A stretch of DNA of 64,000 nt from Aestuariivivens sediminicola (GTDB taxonomy: Bacteria; Bacteroidota; Bacteroidia; Flavobacteriales; Flavobacteriaceae): NCBI RefSeq assembly GCF_022662015.1, contig NZ_JAKMCM010000001.1, positions 310,001-374,000 on the forward strand, read 5' to 3'. Below the pieces are notes generated by a model that had not been told where the DNA came from, made no database searches, and was given only the letters and a program-made list of their open reading frames with translations. Positions 18,354 through 26,924 of the stretch are shown here, piece after piece (the stretch's first letter is position 1; every line of letters starts with the position of its first letter). The translations under genes were made by a program, and so were the position numbers.

Positions 18354-20600
18354 ATGATGCCACAAACATTTAGAGAGGTCATAGACCTCGGTGACGGTAG
18401 AGAAATCTCTATTGAAACCGGAAAATTAGCGAAACAAGCACACGGTAGTGTTGTAGTACAATCGGGTAAGACCATGTTGCTTTGTACAGTCGTTTCAAAT
18501 TATGAAGCGGCCGATGTAGACTTTTTACCCTTAACCGTAGATTATCGCGAAAAATTTGCCGCTGCAGGACGATATCCGGGTGGATTCTTTAAGAGAGAAG
18601 CACGACCAAGTACAGAAGAGATACTGGTGATGCGTATAGTAGACCGTGTTTTACGTCCTTTGTTCCCAAAAGACTATCATTCGGAAACTCAAGTTATGAT
18701 ACAGTTAATGTCTTTGGATAACGACGTTATGCCTGACGCCTTGGCCGGATTGGCTGCCTCTGCGGCTATACAATTATCGGATATTCCCTTTGAGACCCCT
18801 ATTTCTGAGGTTCGTGTTGGCCGTATTAATGGTGAATTCATCATTAACCCCAGTTTTTCACAATTAGAACAATCTGAAATCGATATGATCATAGGCGCCT
18901 CGGAAGACTCTGTAATGATGGTTGAAGGCGAAATGAGTGAAATTTCAGAGGAAGAAATGGTTGAGGCCATTAAAGTAGCTCATGAGGCGATTAAAGCTCA
19001 AATTGAAGCACAAAAACGTCTTGTTGAAAAAGTAGGCAAGAAAGAGACCCGTGAATATGAACCCGAAGCAGAGGATGAAACCCTCTATGAAAAGGTTAAG
19101 GCCTTCGCTTATGAAAAGTGTTACGGCATCGCCAAACAAGGATCCGCGAAGCAGGATAGAAGTGCAGCTTTCCATGAGTTAAAAGAAGCCTTGACTGCTG
19201 AATTTACGGAAGAAGAATTGGAAGAAGTTGGTGATATGGTTTCCAAATACTTTGGGAAAGTTCAAAAAGAAGCCGTTCGAGACGTGGTATTGGAAGAAGG
19301 CATTCGTTTGGATGGTAGAAAAACAACTGACATACGTCCTATTTGGTGTGAAGTTGATTATCTGCCATCAACCCATGGTTCGTCCATATTTACCAGAGGT
19401 GAGACTCAAGCTTTAGCGACGGTAACCTTAGGAACATCGCGTGAAGCCAATATGGTGGACAATCCGTCCTTGGAAACCGAAGAACGTTTTTATTTACATT
19501 ATAACTTTCCGCCATTCTCTACCGGTGAAGCGCGTCCAATAAGGGGGACCTCTCGCCGTGAAATAGGACATGGAAACTTAGCCCAGCGTGCTTTAAAAGG
19601 CATGGTACCTGAAGATTGCCCGTATACTGTAAGGGTCGTTTCGGAGGTATTGGAATCCAATGGATCTTCCTCTATGGCAACGGTTTGTGCCGGTACTATG
19701 GCACTCATGGATGCGGGAGTTCAAATTAAAAAACCTGTTTCGGGTATCGCTATGGGACTCATATCCGATGGTGAACGTTATGCGGTACTTTCCGATATTC
19801 TTGGTGATGAAGATCACCTGGGGGATATGGATTTTAAAGTGACTGGTACCCAAGATGGTATTACTGCCTGTCAGATGGATATAAAAATAAAAGGTCTGAG
19901 CTATGAAATTTTAGTCAAGGCCCTGAAGCAGGCTAATGACGGCCGCATGCATATTCTTGAAAAATTAACAGAGACCATCGCTGTTCCAAATAGCGATGTG
20001 AAATCGCATGCACCTAAAATGGTGACCGCTACCCTACCGAACGATCTTATCGGTGCTTTTATCGGACCAGGAGGTAAGGTCATTCAGGAATTACAAAAAA
20101 CGACTAATACAACCATTGTAATTAATGAAGATCCGGTAACCGGAGAAGGTATTGTGGAAATACTAGGGACCGATCAAGAGGGGATTGATAAGGTTTTGGC
20201 TGCTATTGAAAGCCTTACCTTCAAACCTGAAGTTGGTAGTGTATATGAAATGAAGGTGACTAAAATATTGGATTTTGGAGCCGTATTGGAATATGTTGAG
20301 GCTCCGGGTAACGATGTTCTCATTCACATTTCGGAGTTAGCCTGGGAACGCACCAACAATGTAACCGATGTTATCAATCTAGGTGATACTTTAGACGTGA
20401 AATACTTTGGTTTTGATCCAAAGACCAAACGTGAAAAAGTATCAAGAAAAGCCCTTTTACCTAAACCGGAAGGGTATCAGGAGCGTCCTCCAAGAGATAA
20501 CAACAGAGGAAACCGGGACAACCGTGGCCGCAATAATCGTGGTGGCAGAGATAATAGACGGGATAACAGACGTTCTGGAGATGACAAAAAAGAAAGGTAA
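18354..20600 (+). CDS. pnp: Polyribonucleotide nucleotidyltransferase (PNPase)
   Basis: The 748-residue protein has two RNase PH-like halves (LCTVVSN and [10 protein letters not shown] in the first; [14 protein letters not shown] in the second) joined by a helical region, then a KH domain (IGPGGKVIQ near residue 568) and an S1 domain ([11 protein letters not shown] near 655). It degrades RNA 3' to 5' by phosphorolysis. The last 40 residues are rich in Arg, Gly, Asn and Asp (repeats such as [12 protein letters not shown]), a tail common in Bacteroidota RNA-binding proteins and probably disordered. Start at 18354 ([15 protein letters not shown]) fits homologues. Confidence 0.96.
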   Translation: MMPQTFREVIDLGDGREISIETGKLAKQAHGSVVVQSGKTMLLCTVVSNYEAADVDFLPLTVDYREKFAAAGRYPGGFFKREARPSTEEILVMRIVDRVLRPLFPKDYHSETQVMIQLMSLDNDVMPDALAGLAASAAIQLSDIPFETPISEVRVGRINGEFIINPSFSQLEQSEIDMIIGASEDSVMMVEGEMSEISEEEMVEAIKVAHEAIKAQIEAQKRLVEKVGKKETREYEPEAEDETLYEKVKAFAYEKCYGIAKQGSAKQDRSAAFHELKEALTAEFTEEELEEVGDMVSKYFGKVQKEAVRDVVLEEGIRLDGRKTTDIRPIWCEVDYLPSTHGSSIFTRGETQALATVTLGTSREANMVDNPSLETEERFYLHYNFPPFSTGEARPIRGTSRREIGHGNLAQRALKGMVPEDCPYTVRVVSEVLESNGSSSMATVCAGTMALMDAGVQIKKPVSGIAMGLISDGERYAVLSDILGDEDHLGDMDFKVTGTQDGITACQMDIKIKGLSYEILVKALKQANDGRMHILEKLTETIAVPNSDVKSHAPKMVTATLPNDLIGAFIGPGGKVIQELQKTTNTTIVINEDPVTGEGIVEILGTDQEGIDKVLAAIESLTFKPEVGSVYEMKVTKILDFGAVLEYVEAPGNDVLIHISELAWERTNNVTDVINLGDTLDVKYFGFDPKTKREKVSRKALLPKPEGYQERPPRDNNRGNRDNRGRNNRGGRDNRRDNRRSGDDKKER

Positions 20601-20621
20601 TTGTTCCTTTTAATAAAAAAC

Positions 20622-20658
20622 AAAAAGCCTATCCACTGCAATGGATAGGCTTTTTTTA
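20622..20658 (+). terminator. Strong bidirectional terminator after pnp
   Basis: AAAAAGCCTATCCA pairs perfectly with TGGATAGGCTTTTT around a short loop, with T runs on both strands. It serves pnp on the plus strand and the convergent gene ending at 20671 on the minus strand. Confidence 0.93.
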
Positions 20659-20670
20659 TTTACGCGATAA

Positions 20671-21174
20671 CTAAAAATGGGCTCTGAATAAGGTCCAATT
20701 TTCTTCTCTTCCATTGATTATAAAAGTGTCATTCATTATTGGTTGCACTGTACGGGCATCAACAGCCACTACCTCTTTAACAGCTGGTATACCAGACTCA
20801 ACCGCACCTTCACCTGCCATATATCCCCACCGCTTTTCAGGTGCCGAGCTGACGGCCTCAATTAAAATGCGTAAGGAGGCCCGAAAATGGGATCCCAAAG
20901 GACTATTCTTTAAACCAGATGGTTTCGTCTTAATTGAACCAATGCGGTTGGCATTTATGGTGATGCACTTACCATTCTTTATGAGCCCTAGTGAGGAATC
21001 ATTGACGAAAATGACCTTCCCTTTGTGAATCTTTTTACCCTGGTAATTATATACGACAAGAACCATATCTTTATGTTTCACATCAGCTTGGGAATGTATC
21101 TCACAATGTGTCGAAAGCAGCAAGCAAAGTCCAAAGAACATTAAAATTTTAAGATGACAAACACGTGATTTCAT
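20671..21174 (-). CDS. Secreted protein of unknown function
   Basis: The 167-residue protein starts with a signal peptide (ILMFFGLCLLLSTHC, then SQAD). The mature part begins with a small beta-rich segment (MVLVVYNYQGKKIHKGKVIFV) that resembles an SH3- or Sm-like barrel, followed by a Gly/Ala-rich part with GYMAGEGAVESG. I recognise no family. It lies 19 bp downstream of another unknown minus-strand gene, so the two form a small unit whose upstream region carries the same 20-bp site found before the SDR operon (see 21566-21585). It ends at the shared terminator with pnp. Confidence 0.65.
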   Translation of the reverse strand: MKSRVCHLKILMFFGLCLLLSTHCEIHSQADVKHKDMVLVVYNYQGKKIHKGKVIFVNDSSLGLIKNGKCITINANRIGSIKTKPSGLKNSPLGSHFRASLRILIEAVSSAPEKRWGYMAGEGAVESGIPAVKEVVAVDARTVQPIMNDTFIINGREENWTLFRAHF

Positions 21175-21193
21175 TATACTTTAAACTGTTTTA

Positions 21194-21472
21194 TTACAGG
21201 AGAATAATTGTTTTAATGGAATTAACATTAAGCATCATTTTTCTTATTTCGCCCTTGATCCTTCTGAGTCCATAAAAACCATCAGATTCCTTTATAATTT
21301 TCTTAAATGTTTGAGCCTCCTTCTTATGGTTTAAAACTTGAACTGAATTTGAATGGACACAGGCCTTTTGAAGTTGATCACAATTCGCTTTATACGTGTT
21401 GATTTGTGATAAACTGGGTACAGACCAAAAGAGAATAATTCTTGGGGTGCTATTTTTGCTTGATGTTTTCAT
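21194..21472 (-). CDS. Small hypothetical protein
   Basis: The 92-residue open frame encodes a basic protein with no signal peptide or recognised domain. It has two cysteines (near residues 32 and 38) and a Lys-rich second half. Nothing overlaps it on the other strand, and the 20-bp operator-like site lies 94 bp before its ATG, almost the same distance as the twin site before 26801. That placement is the main reason to think it is real. It could still be an untranslated leader of the 20671-21174 gene. Confidence 0.45.
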   Translation of the reverse strand: MKTSSKNSTPRIILFWSVPSLSQINTYKANCDQLQKACVHSNSVQVLNHKKEAQTFKKIIKESDGFYGLRRIKGEIRKMMLNVNSIKTIILL

Positions 21473-21565
21473 TTTCCAGACTATTTAGATTTGATTTACA
21501 ATCCAAATATCGTCTCAATTAAAATGATTTGTATCCCGTATATTATATCATGGAAGAATTAGGAT

Positions 21566-21585
21566 GTCCAACGATAATCTCGGAC
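21566..21585 (-). promoter_or_regulatory. Operator-like site A (GTCC-N12-GGAC)
   Basis: A 20-bp element with inverted ends GTCC and GGAC. It matches site B (26894-26913) in 18 of 20 bases, and the match extends upstream through GGAT and more loosely into the following 30 bp. It lies 94 bp before the start of the 21194-21472 gene. The likely binding protein is the AraC-family regulator at 26925. Confidence 0.6.
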
Positions 21586-21605
21586 AAAAATCACGGCAAA
21601 ACGCT

Positions 21606-22607
21606 TTAAATGGGTCTGTTTTTGGAGCTACTTTTTCCAAACCAATCAATAGCTTCCTTGATACCGGTGTCAATCGGATTAAAGCTTATGCGTAATTCTT
21701 CACGGGCCTTTCTATTGTCGTAGAAATTATTAATACACACTGCCCTGGTGTTTGAAATGGAAATGGCTGTTTCAATTCCAATAAATCGAGCGATATTGCC
21801 GAAATACCCGATACCAAGAATTACCCATCTCGGTAGTTTAATTATTACGAATGCTTGTTTCGAATGCAACCTCACTTTTTTATAGAACTCAAAAAAACTC
21901 AAATTCTCATTGCATAACAAATACGCTTCACCTCGTTTTCCAAATCTCAATGCATTTACTATACCTCCGGAAACATCTTTAACACAAACAAAATTTTTAC
22001 CGCCTGGCGGACAGAACACAAATTGTTTGTTCAGGCAATTTAAAATAATTCTACCCGAACTGGGCTTGCTATCATAGGGACCAATCATAAAAGTAGGATT
22101 AACTACCGTGACATCCATTGCGTCAGATTGAGACAAAACAAATTCTTGCCCCAATTGTTTACTCTTTGCATAAGCCATTTTATTAAAAGGAGATTGCATT
22201 TCTTTTCGTTCATTCCCCAAATCATCTTTAGATCCGTATCCAAATACATTTGCCGTACTCACATAGATAAACTTTAAAATCTCAAATTCCCTCGCCATCT
22301 CGACGACATTTCTTGTTCCGGTTACATTTATCTTTTCAAATGCGTGGTAATCTTTTATTTTTAGATCTGTCAATGCGGCTATATGAATGACATATTGACA
22401 ACCATTCATTGCTTTTTTTATACTTTCGATATGCATAATATCGCCAAAAACATACTCTAAAGAAGGATGCTTAAACTTTGACCTTTTATCTACAGAACGT
22501 ATAAATGCCCTCACCTGAAAACCCTGTTCCAACAAATCTAAAATTGTATTGGTTCCAAGAAGACCGTTAGCTCCAGTAACTAAAACCTTAAACTGGGAAT
22601 TCAACAT
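21606..22607 (-). CDS. NAD(P)-dependent epimerase/dehydratase-like extended SDR
   Basis: The 333-residue protein is an extended short-chain dehydrogenase. The nucleotide site is TGANGLLG at residues 12-19, the catalytic pair is YAKSK (Tyr-x-x-x-Lys) near residue 146, and the segment NPTFMIGPYDSKPSSGRIIL is like that of HpnA and 3-beta-hydroxysteroid/dihydroflavonol reductases. It probably reduces or epimerises a lipid- or terpenoid-like carbonyl substrate rather than a nucleotide sugar, but this is inference. It is the last gene of the minus-strand SDR series, after a 221-bp gap that may hold its own promoter. Confidence 0.82.
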   Translation of the reverse strand: MLNSQFKVLVTGANGLLGTNTILDLLEQGFQVRAFIRSVDKRSKFKHPSLEYVFGDIMHIESIKKAMNGCQYVIHIAALTDLKIKDYHAFEKINVTGTRNVVEMAREFEILKFIYVSTANVFGYGSKDDLGNERKEMQSPFNKMAYAKSKQLGQEFVLSQSDAMDVTVVNPTFMIGPYDSKPSSGRIILNCLNKQFVFCPPGGKNFVCVKDVSGGIVNALRFGKRGEAYLLCNENLSFFEFYKKVRLHSKQAFVIIKLPRWVILGIGYFGNIARFIGIETAISISNTRAVCINNFYDNRKAREELRISFNPIDTGIKEAIDWFGKSSSKNRPI

Positions 22608-22828
22608 TTTTATATTTTATGCAATTCACAATGGAATAACGTTAAATTGTTTTTTAAGGTAGCTAATTCTCTTGTCTTTAAATACTATTAAAAACACTTT
22701 ATTTCTTTAGGTATTTTAAAATGATGCGATGGAAATAGATTGGACACTTTTTTAAGGTTTTGTTGCTCTAAATTAAGAGGAACAAAAATACCTGTTTACA
22801 TCCTTAACATCAATGACCTCCTCCACAG
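22608..22828. other. Gap inside the SDR cluster
   Basis: A 221-bp AT-rich gap between two SDR genes of the same direction. I saw neither a terminator nor a full promoter match. It is longer than the other gaps in this series, so the 21606-22607 gene may be transcribed separately. Confidence 0.35.
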
Positions 22829-23623
22829 TTAAATTACGGGTTTCGGGAATTTGTTGATCTCCCTATTCGTCAACCAATCTTTAATAGCCTCAGGTAATAA
22901 TTTGTCCAGGACCATTAAACATTTATTTATAAATCCCGGAACAATCACTTTCTTTCCGGTCAACATACTGTCTATTGCTATTTTAGCAGCATCTTCGGGA
23001 TTCAGAACCGCCTTCCTGCTGATCAAACCCAATATTCGGTTTTGATAGCATATTCGAGTTGAAGTATTTAAACCACCGGGACATAGGGTTGTCACGGTTA
23101 CATTGTCGTTTATCAATTCCTTATTCAAACTTTTTGAAAAGGAGGTGAGATATGCCTTGGTTGCACCATACACCTGTTTTTTGGGAATGGCGAAAAACCC
23201 TGCCATACTGCTTATGTTTAAAATAGCAGCAGGTGCATTTTGTTTTAAATTGTTGAGCAAAAGCTTTGTTAACAAGGTAGGTGTTGCTACATTGACTTGA
23301 ATTTGTTTAATTACAAACTGATCACTAAGTTCACTAAACATCCCTCTGCTTAAAACACCGGCATTATTGACTAAATATTGAATTTGAAGTCCGTTATCAC
23401 TGACATATCTGGAAATCTCATAACAGTTTTTGGTACTGCTCAAATCCATTTCCAGATAGTGTACCTCCACTTCAAAATTAACCCTGATGAAATCAGATAG
23501 GACTTCCAAGCCGGAATTGGGTAAGGCTATTAAGAATAGATTCATCTTTCTTTTGGCACATTCGAACGCCATGGCTTTTCCAAAACCTTGACTCGCACCG
23601 GTTATTAATATAAAAGTTCTCAT
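22829..23623 (-). CDS. Classical short-chain dehydrogenase/reductase
   Basis: The 264-residue protein has the classical SDR motifs: TGASQGFGKA at residues 7-16, NNAGVL near 89, catalytic Ser in NISSMAG near 140 and YGATK (Tyr-x-x-x-Lys) near 153. The start MRTFILITGAS puts the Rossmann motif right at the N-terminus. The C-terminal tail with KVIVPGFINKCLMVL is hydrophobic and like reductases of the DltE/ketoacyl-reductase group that act on membrane lipids. It lies 34 bp behind the next SDR gene. The substrate is unknown. Confidence 0.85.
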   Translation of the reverse strand: MRTFILITGASQGFGKAMAFECAKRKMNLFLIALPNSGLEVLSDFIRVNFEVEVHYLEMDLSSTKNCYEISRYVSDNGLQIQYLVNNAGVLSRGMFSELSDQFVIKQIQVNVATPTLLTKLLLNNLKQNAPAAILNISSMAGFFAIPKKQVYGATKAYLTSFSKSLNKELINDNVTVTTLCPGGLNTSTRICYQNRILGLISRKAVLNPEDAAKIAIDSMLTGKKVIVPGFINKCLMVLDKLLPEAIKDWLTNREINKFPKPVI

Positions 23624-23657
23624 ATTTACTGATTTATACCTTTTATAAGGAATATGC

Positions 23658-24476
23658 TTATTCGCTTCTTAGAATTATCCTTCTTTGAGATCGCAATAAA
23701 ATAAACTCTACCAATTTCGGCGCAATTGATTGAATTACAGCATTTAATTTTCCTAGAATACTTAGCGTTGATTTATATTTTCTTTTTTTTATGTTCGATA
23801 TAATAGAACTTGCAACAGAGTTTAACGACTGAACTTTTAATTTTGACCGATCTTTTAAATATTTTTCAGACCCATCACTTCCAATTGTCTTCTTGCCTTT
23901 TTCTATTTCCGTTATTCCTACATAAATCAAACCAATATGAATTTTTGATTTGAACTCCTCTATTCTCAAAGACTCTGCAATGGCCTTTAAAGCCATTTTA
24001 GATGAACTATATGCCGAATTCCCAGGCAGACCTCTTATACCTGCAACACTCGAAATAAAAACCAGGCTACCATGGGACTGTTTTATATAAGGAAGTGCAT
24101 TAATAGAAACATTTGCAACCCCCAAAACATTAATATCAAATACCTTCTTAAATACTATTGGATTTAAGTCCTTAAAAGCTCCCCTCATTGACACTCCAGC
24201 ATTATTAATTAAAATATCAAGTTGGCCATAAATACCAATTGTATAATCAATTAGGTCTTTCGCTTGATCCGGATTGGTGATATCACAACTAAAAGAAACC
24301 ACAGTCCCTCCTAATGCCTTTAACTCCTCCTCTACTGCTCTCAATCTTTTCGGGTCGCGTCCATGTATCACCAGACGAGCTCCTTCCATGGCCATTTTTT
24401 TGGCTGTTGCCTTACCTATACCCCGACTTGATCCGGTAATTAATACGATCTTATCTTTTAATATATATGAATTCAT
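23658..24476 (-). CDS. Classical short-chain dehydrogenase/reductase
   Basis: The 272-residue protein has TGSSRGIGKA near residue 14, NNAGVS near 92, SSVAG near 142 with the catalytic Ser, and YSSSK near 155. A basic Arg residue after the glycine motif and HGRD in the second strand suggest NADPH preference. Its start overlaps the stop of the upstream epimerase gene by 4 bp (ATGA), which indicates coupled translation. The C-terminal 40 residues are hydrophobic and basic and may touch the membrane. The substrate is unknown. Confidence 0.86.
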   Translation of the reverse strand: MNSYILKDKIVLITGSSRGIGKATAKKMAMEGARLVIHGRDPKRLRAVEEELKALGGTVVSFSCDITNPDQAKDLIDYTIGIYGQLDILINNAGVSMRGAFKDLNPIVFKKVFDINVLGVANVSINALPYIKQSHGSLVFISSVAGIRGLPGNSAYSSSKMALKAIAESLRIEEFKSKIHIGLIYVGITEIEKGKKTIGSDGSEKYLKDRSKLKVQSLNSVASSIISNIKKRKYKSTLSILGKLNAVIQSIAPKLVEFILLRSQRRIILRSE

Positions 24477-25447
24477 TTTATTAAACTAATGGTTTTTAGT
24501 AATCCCTCATCTATAGGAGTAATGTTGTAGTTCAGATCTTTTTTAGCCTTCTGTGATGTTGATAATTGATTGAAGCCAAAAGGCTTGAATTGCTTATAAT
24601 CTATACGAGAAACACCCCTGAGAACCTGCCAATAAAAATTTGATAAAAGGAAAATCATCTTAAATACAAATTGGTTAACTCTGAATATTTTAAGTCTACC
24701 ATTTGATAATGATTTAATCTTCGCTATCAGAGTCCAAAAGTCAATATTTGTGCCTCCAATAATGTATTTCTTTCCTACGTTTGATTTAAGTGAAAGTAAA
24801 TGGGCATGAATCACGTCATCGATATAAACATAATTCGCCTGAACATTCAGTTTTCCAGGAACAAATAAAATATTGCCATATTTAACCCGCTTCACCAATC
24901 CTCTAAAAGCAGTAGAAAAATGATTTAATCTTGGGCCGTAAACTCTTGATATATTTAAAATGGTAACAGGAAGCCCCTTTTTATTGTAGCTGACTATTAG
25001 TTCCTCAGCCATACTTGTTGTAAGTTCATAATCGTTCGCATAGGTCGTCATTCTGGGTTGATCTTCCGTTATGGGAACTTCCTTAAATGAGGGTCCATAA
25101 ACCGATAAGGTACTGGTATAAATAAACTTTTTTACCCGTTGTTTTAAAGCTGCCTTCAGCACATTTTCAGTACCCAACACATTGGTGTTGTAAAAATTGG
25201 CAATACCATTATACTTTAAGTTTGTATAGGCCGCCGAATGAATCACATAACAACATCCTTCAATTGCTTTTAAAACAGAATCATAATCACATACGTCACC
25301 CTGATAAACTCTTATATTATTGTGGATTGGAATTCTTTTTGATTTTAAATCTCTTATTAGAGCATGAACTTTTATGTTATTTCTGGCCAAGGCGAGTGCC
25401 AGTTCATGTCCAATATATCCTGTAGCGCCGGTTAAAAAAACGTTCAT
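24473..25447 (-). CDS. Extended SDR/epimerase-like protein without the catalytic lysine
   Basis: The 324-residue protein begins MNVFLTGATGYIG, a textbook extended-SDR nucleotide site. Strand-end motifs HSAAYTNL and YTSTLSVYGPS are normal, as is NISRVYGPR. At the active site the expected Tyr-x-x-x-Lys reads YELTT, so the lysine is replaced by threonine, a single-base change from AAA. I chose the ATG at 25447 because it overlaps the stop of the upstream gene as ATGA and puts the Rossmann motif at the N-terminus; the open frame runs 39 codons further up inside that gene. Activity is uncertain. Confidence 0.8.
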   Translation of the reverse strand: MNVFLTGATGYIGHELALALARNNIKVHALIRDLKSKRIPIHNNIRVYQGDVCDYDSVLKAIEGCCYVIHSAAYTNLKYNGIANFYNTNVLGTENVLKAALKQRVKKFIYTSTLSVYGPSFKEVPITEDQPRMTTYANDYELTTSMAEELIVSYNKKGLPVTILNISRVYGPRLNHFSTAFRGLVKRVKYGNILFVPGKLNVQANYVYIDDVIHAHLLSLKSNVGKKYIIGGTNIDFWTLIAKIKSLSNGRLKIFRVNQFVFKMIFLLSNFYWQVLRGVSRIDYKQFKPFGFNQLSTSQKAKKDLNYNITPIDEGLLKTISLIK

Positions 25448-26115
25448 GACAGTGTTGTTTTTAAAGTTATTCGATAAAAAATTGAAATCTCGTAAACTGC
25501 AGATAGTGTTAAATGCATTATAAATGCATACCATATGCTCTGCGTTATATAGGTCAATACGCACAATAGGATACCAAAAGGTATGGCTCCAAGAATTTCT
25601 TTTTTGGAATCGAAAATATGAATTAATACATAAGCCAGTATACTCAACCCTATAGCCATTGGTATTTCCATGATATGCAATAAGGTAAATAACAATACAC
25701 CTCTAAAGAAAAACTCGTAACATAATAGAAAACCAAAACGTATAACAAAATAGGTCCATGCATTTGAAAACCCATAAGCACTCACGACATCGTTCCGTGC
25801 CATCGCGCTGTCTGATGATCCCTTAGAGATATAGGCCAATGCTATAACTGATAGAATATACGGAATCAGAATATGTAATCGAGGTATTTCAATACACGCT
25901 ATTAAATGAGTGAATTCTGAATAATTAACATAAAATAGGACCCCAAACAAAACCATCCCCAGTATATGCTTTAAGTTTAAAAACCGCAGACCATTTCTAA
26001 GAAACAAGGCTTTTTCGAGATTGGTTATACCTAATTTGTAATACGCCCAAGTGATAACAAAGTAGGTCGCAAAAACCAGGGTAATGAGCATGGCTATGGC
26101 TTCTTCTCCTCTCAT
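25444..26115 (-). CDS. CPBP-like intramembrane protease homologue, degenerate motif
   Basis: The 223-residue protein has about seven hydrophobic spans. The pattern YEFFFRG near residue 135, YVLIH near 163 and a later MHLTLS recalls the CPBP (CAAX protease and bacteriocin-processing) family, in which the motifs are EExxxR, FxxxH and HxxxN. Here the first glutamate is Tyr and the last Asn is Ser, so it may be inactive or have another role. It is joined to the downstream epimerase gene by a 4-bp ATGA overlap and lies 2 bp after the DUF6134-like gene. Confidence 0.6.
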   Translation of the reverse strand: MRGEEAIAMLITLVFATYFVITWAYYKLGITNLEKALFLRNGLRFLNLKHILGMVLFGVLFYVNYSEFTHLIACIEIPRLHILIPYILSVIALAYISKGSSDSAMARNDVVSAYGFSNAWTYFVIRFGFLLCYEFFFRGVLLFTLLHIMEIPMAIGLSILAYVLIHIFDSKKEILGAIPFGILLCVLTYITQSIWYAFIMHLTLSAVYEISIFYRITLKTTLS

Positions 26116-26117
26116 GA

Positions 26118-26801
26118 CTATACTGGTATTAAGGTGACATTAAATAATGAACTGTTGGCCTCGACTTTTACGCAACGTCCTTTGCTGTAATGGTAAACAT
26201 TGTATTTCCCGTCGGAAAAACGAACCTGATATTTACCAAAACCTATATCCTTTATGTTGACCATTTTGGTGTCATTATCAACATAAATGGTGCTTATGCC
26301 CTTGGGTTCGGTAAAATATAAGGTGACTAAGTTCCTATGAATTTCATTAAAGCCAATTGGCTCTACCTTCCCGGACTTCTCTAATTGATATTTCTGGTTC
26401 TTGTAACTAAGACTATGATTACTTTTTATTTTGTTATTGACCTTTCTAAATACTGATGAATAGATGAGAAGATCATCCTTGAAGACCGTTTTTTCCTTTC
26501 CTTTAATATTGAAAGCTAATATATACTTTGCTTTAATTTGACTTTCCAAGACATAAATAGTGGAATCATTCTGAGTTTCACATCTTATATCAATACTGCC
26601 TATAATCTTATTATTTCTAACCACATTAAAACTGATCTGGTGAACGGGCTCCTCGTTTATTCCATAAGAAACAGTGGTGATAAGAACAGTTAACCCAAGC
26701 TTTAATCTTAGCAATAGCCTTTTAAATCCAAAAAACCTTTTAAAGTTAAATGTGCGCTCTTTGGCCTTTTTAATGAGGTATAGAATTAACATTGGGATCA
26801 T
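26118..26801 (-). CDS. DUF6134-like protein, first gene of the SDR operon
   Basis: The 227-residue protein has a basic N-terminus, one hydrophobic stretch (LGLTVLITTVSYG near residue 40) and a beta-rich body with ISFNVVRNNKIIGSIDI. I take it as similar to DUF6134 proteins, exported beta-rich proteins of unknown function in Bacteroidota. The first 30 residues are unusually long for a signal peptide, so the true start could lie further in, but no later Met codon precedes the hydrophobic stretch. It is the promoter-proximal gene after site B and a perfect palindrome (26821-26836). Confidence 0.6.
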   Translation of the reverse strand: MIPMLILYLIKKAKERTFNFKRFFGFKRLLLRLKLGLTVLITTVSYGINEEPVHQISFNVVRNNKIIGSIDIRCETQNDSTIYVLESQIKAKYILAFNIKGKEKTVFKDDLLIYSSVFRKVNNKIKSNHSLSYKNQKYQLEKSGKVEPIGFNEIHRNLVTLYFTEPKGISTIYVDNDTKMVNIKDIGFGKYQVRFSDGKYNVYHYSKGRCVKVEANSSLFNVTLIPV

Positions 26802-26820
26802 AACTTGATGGATTAAATTG

Positions 26821-26836
26821 TTTTACCATGGTAAAA
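26821..26836. repeat. 16-bp perfect palindrome before the DUF6134-like gene
   Basis: TTTTACCATGGTAAAA reads the same on both strands. It lies 20 bp before the 26801 start, between site B and the gene. It may be a second operator or an mRNA hairpin that affects translation. Confidence 0.6.
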
Positions 26837-26893
26837 TTATCAGCCATGAGTGATACCCATATCCTATATGGTCTATGAAGAAAAAATTGGGAT

Positions 26894-26913
26894 GTCCAAC
26901 GATAATTTAGGAC
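26894..26913 (-). promoter_or_regulatory. Operator-like site B (GTCC-N12-GGAC)
   Basis: The twin of site A. It lies just after the stop of the AraC-family gene and 93 bp before the first gene of the SDR operon. Eighteen of 20 positions agree with site A, and both have the flank GGAT on the plus strand. Confidence 0.6.
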
Positions 26914-26924
26914 TTAATGCGCCC

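Noticed and set aside
18173-18373. 66-codon frame before pnp
   Set aside because: It overlaps the pnp start by 20 bp and has no similarity or motif; probably chance in the leader.
22745-22765. TTGGACA near the SDR gap as a third operator site
   Set aside because: Only seven bases agree with sites A and B and the orientation and partner half-site are wrong.
21606-25447. Nucleotide-sugar (polysaccharide) biosynthesis cluster
   Set aside because: The epimerase-like genes resemble HpnA/steroid-type reductases, and no glycosyltransferases or flippase are present.
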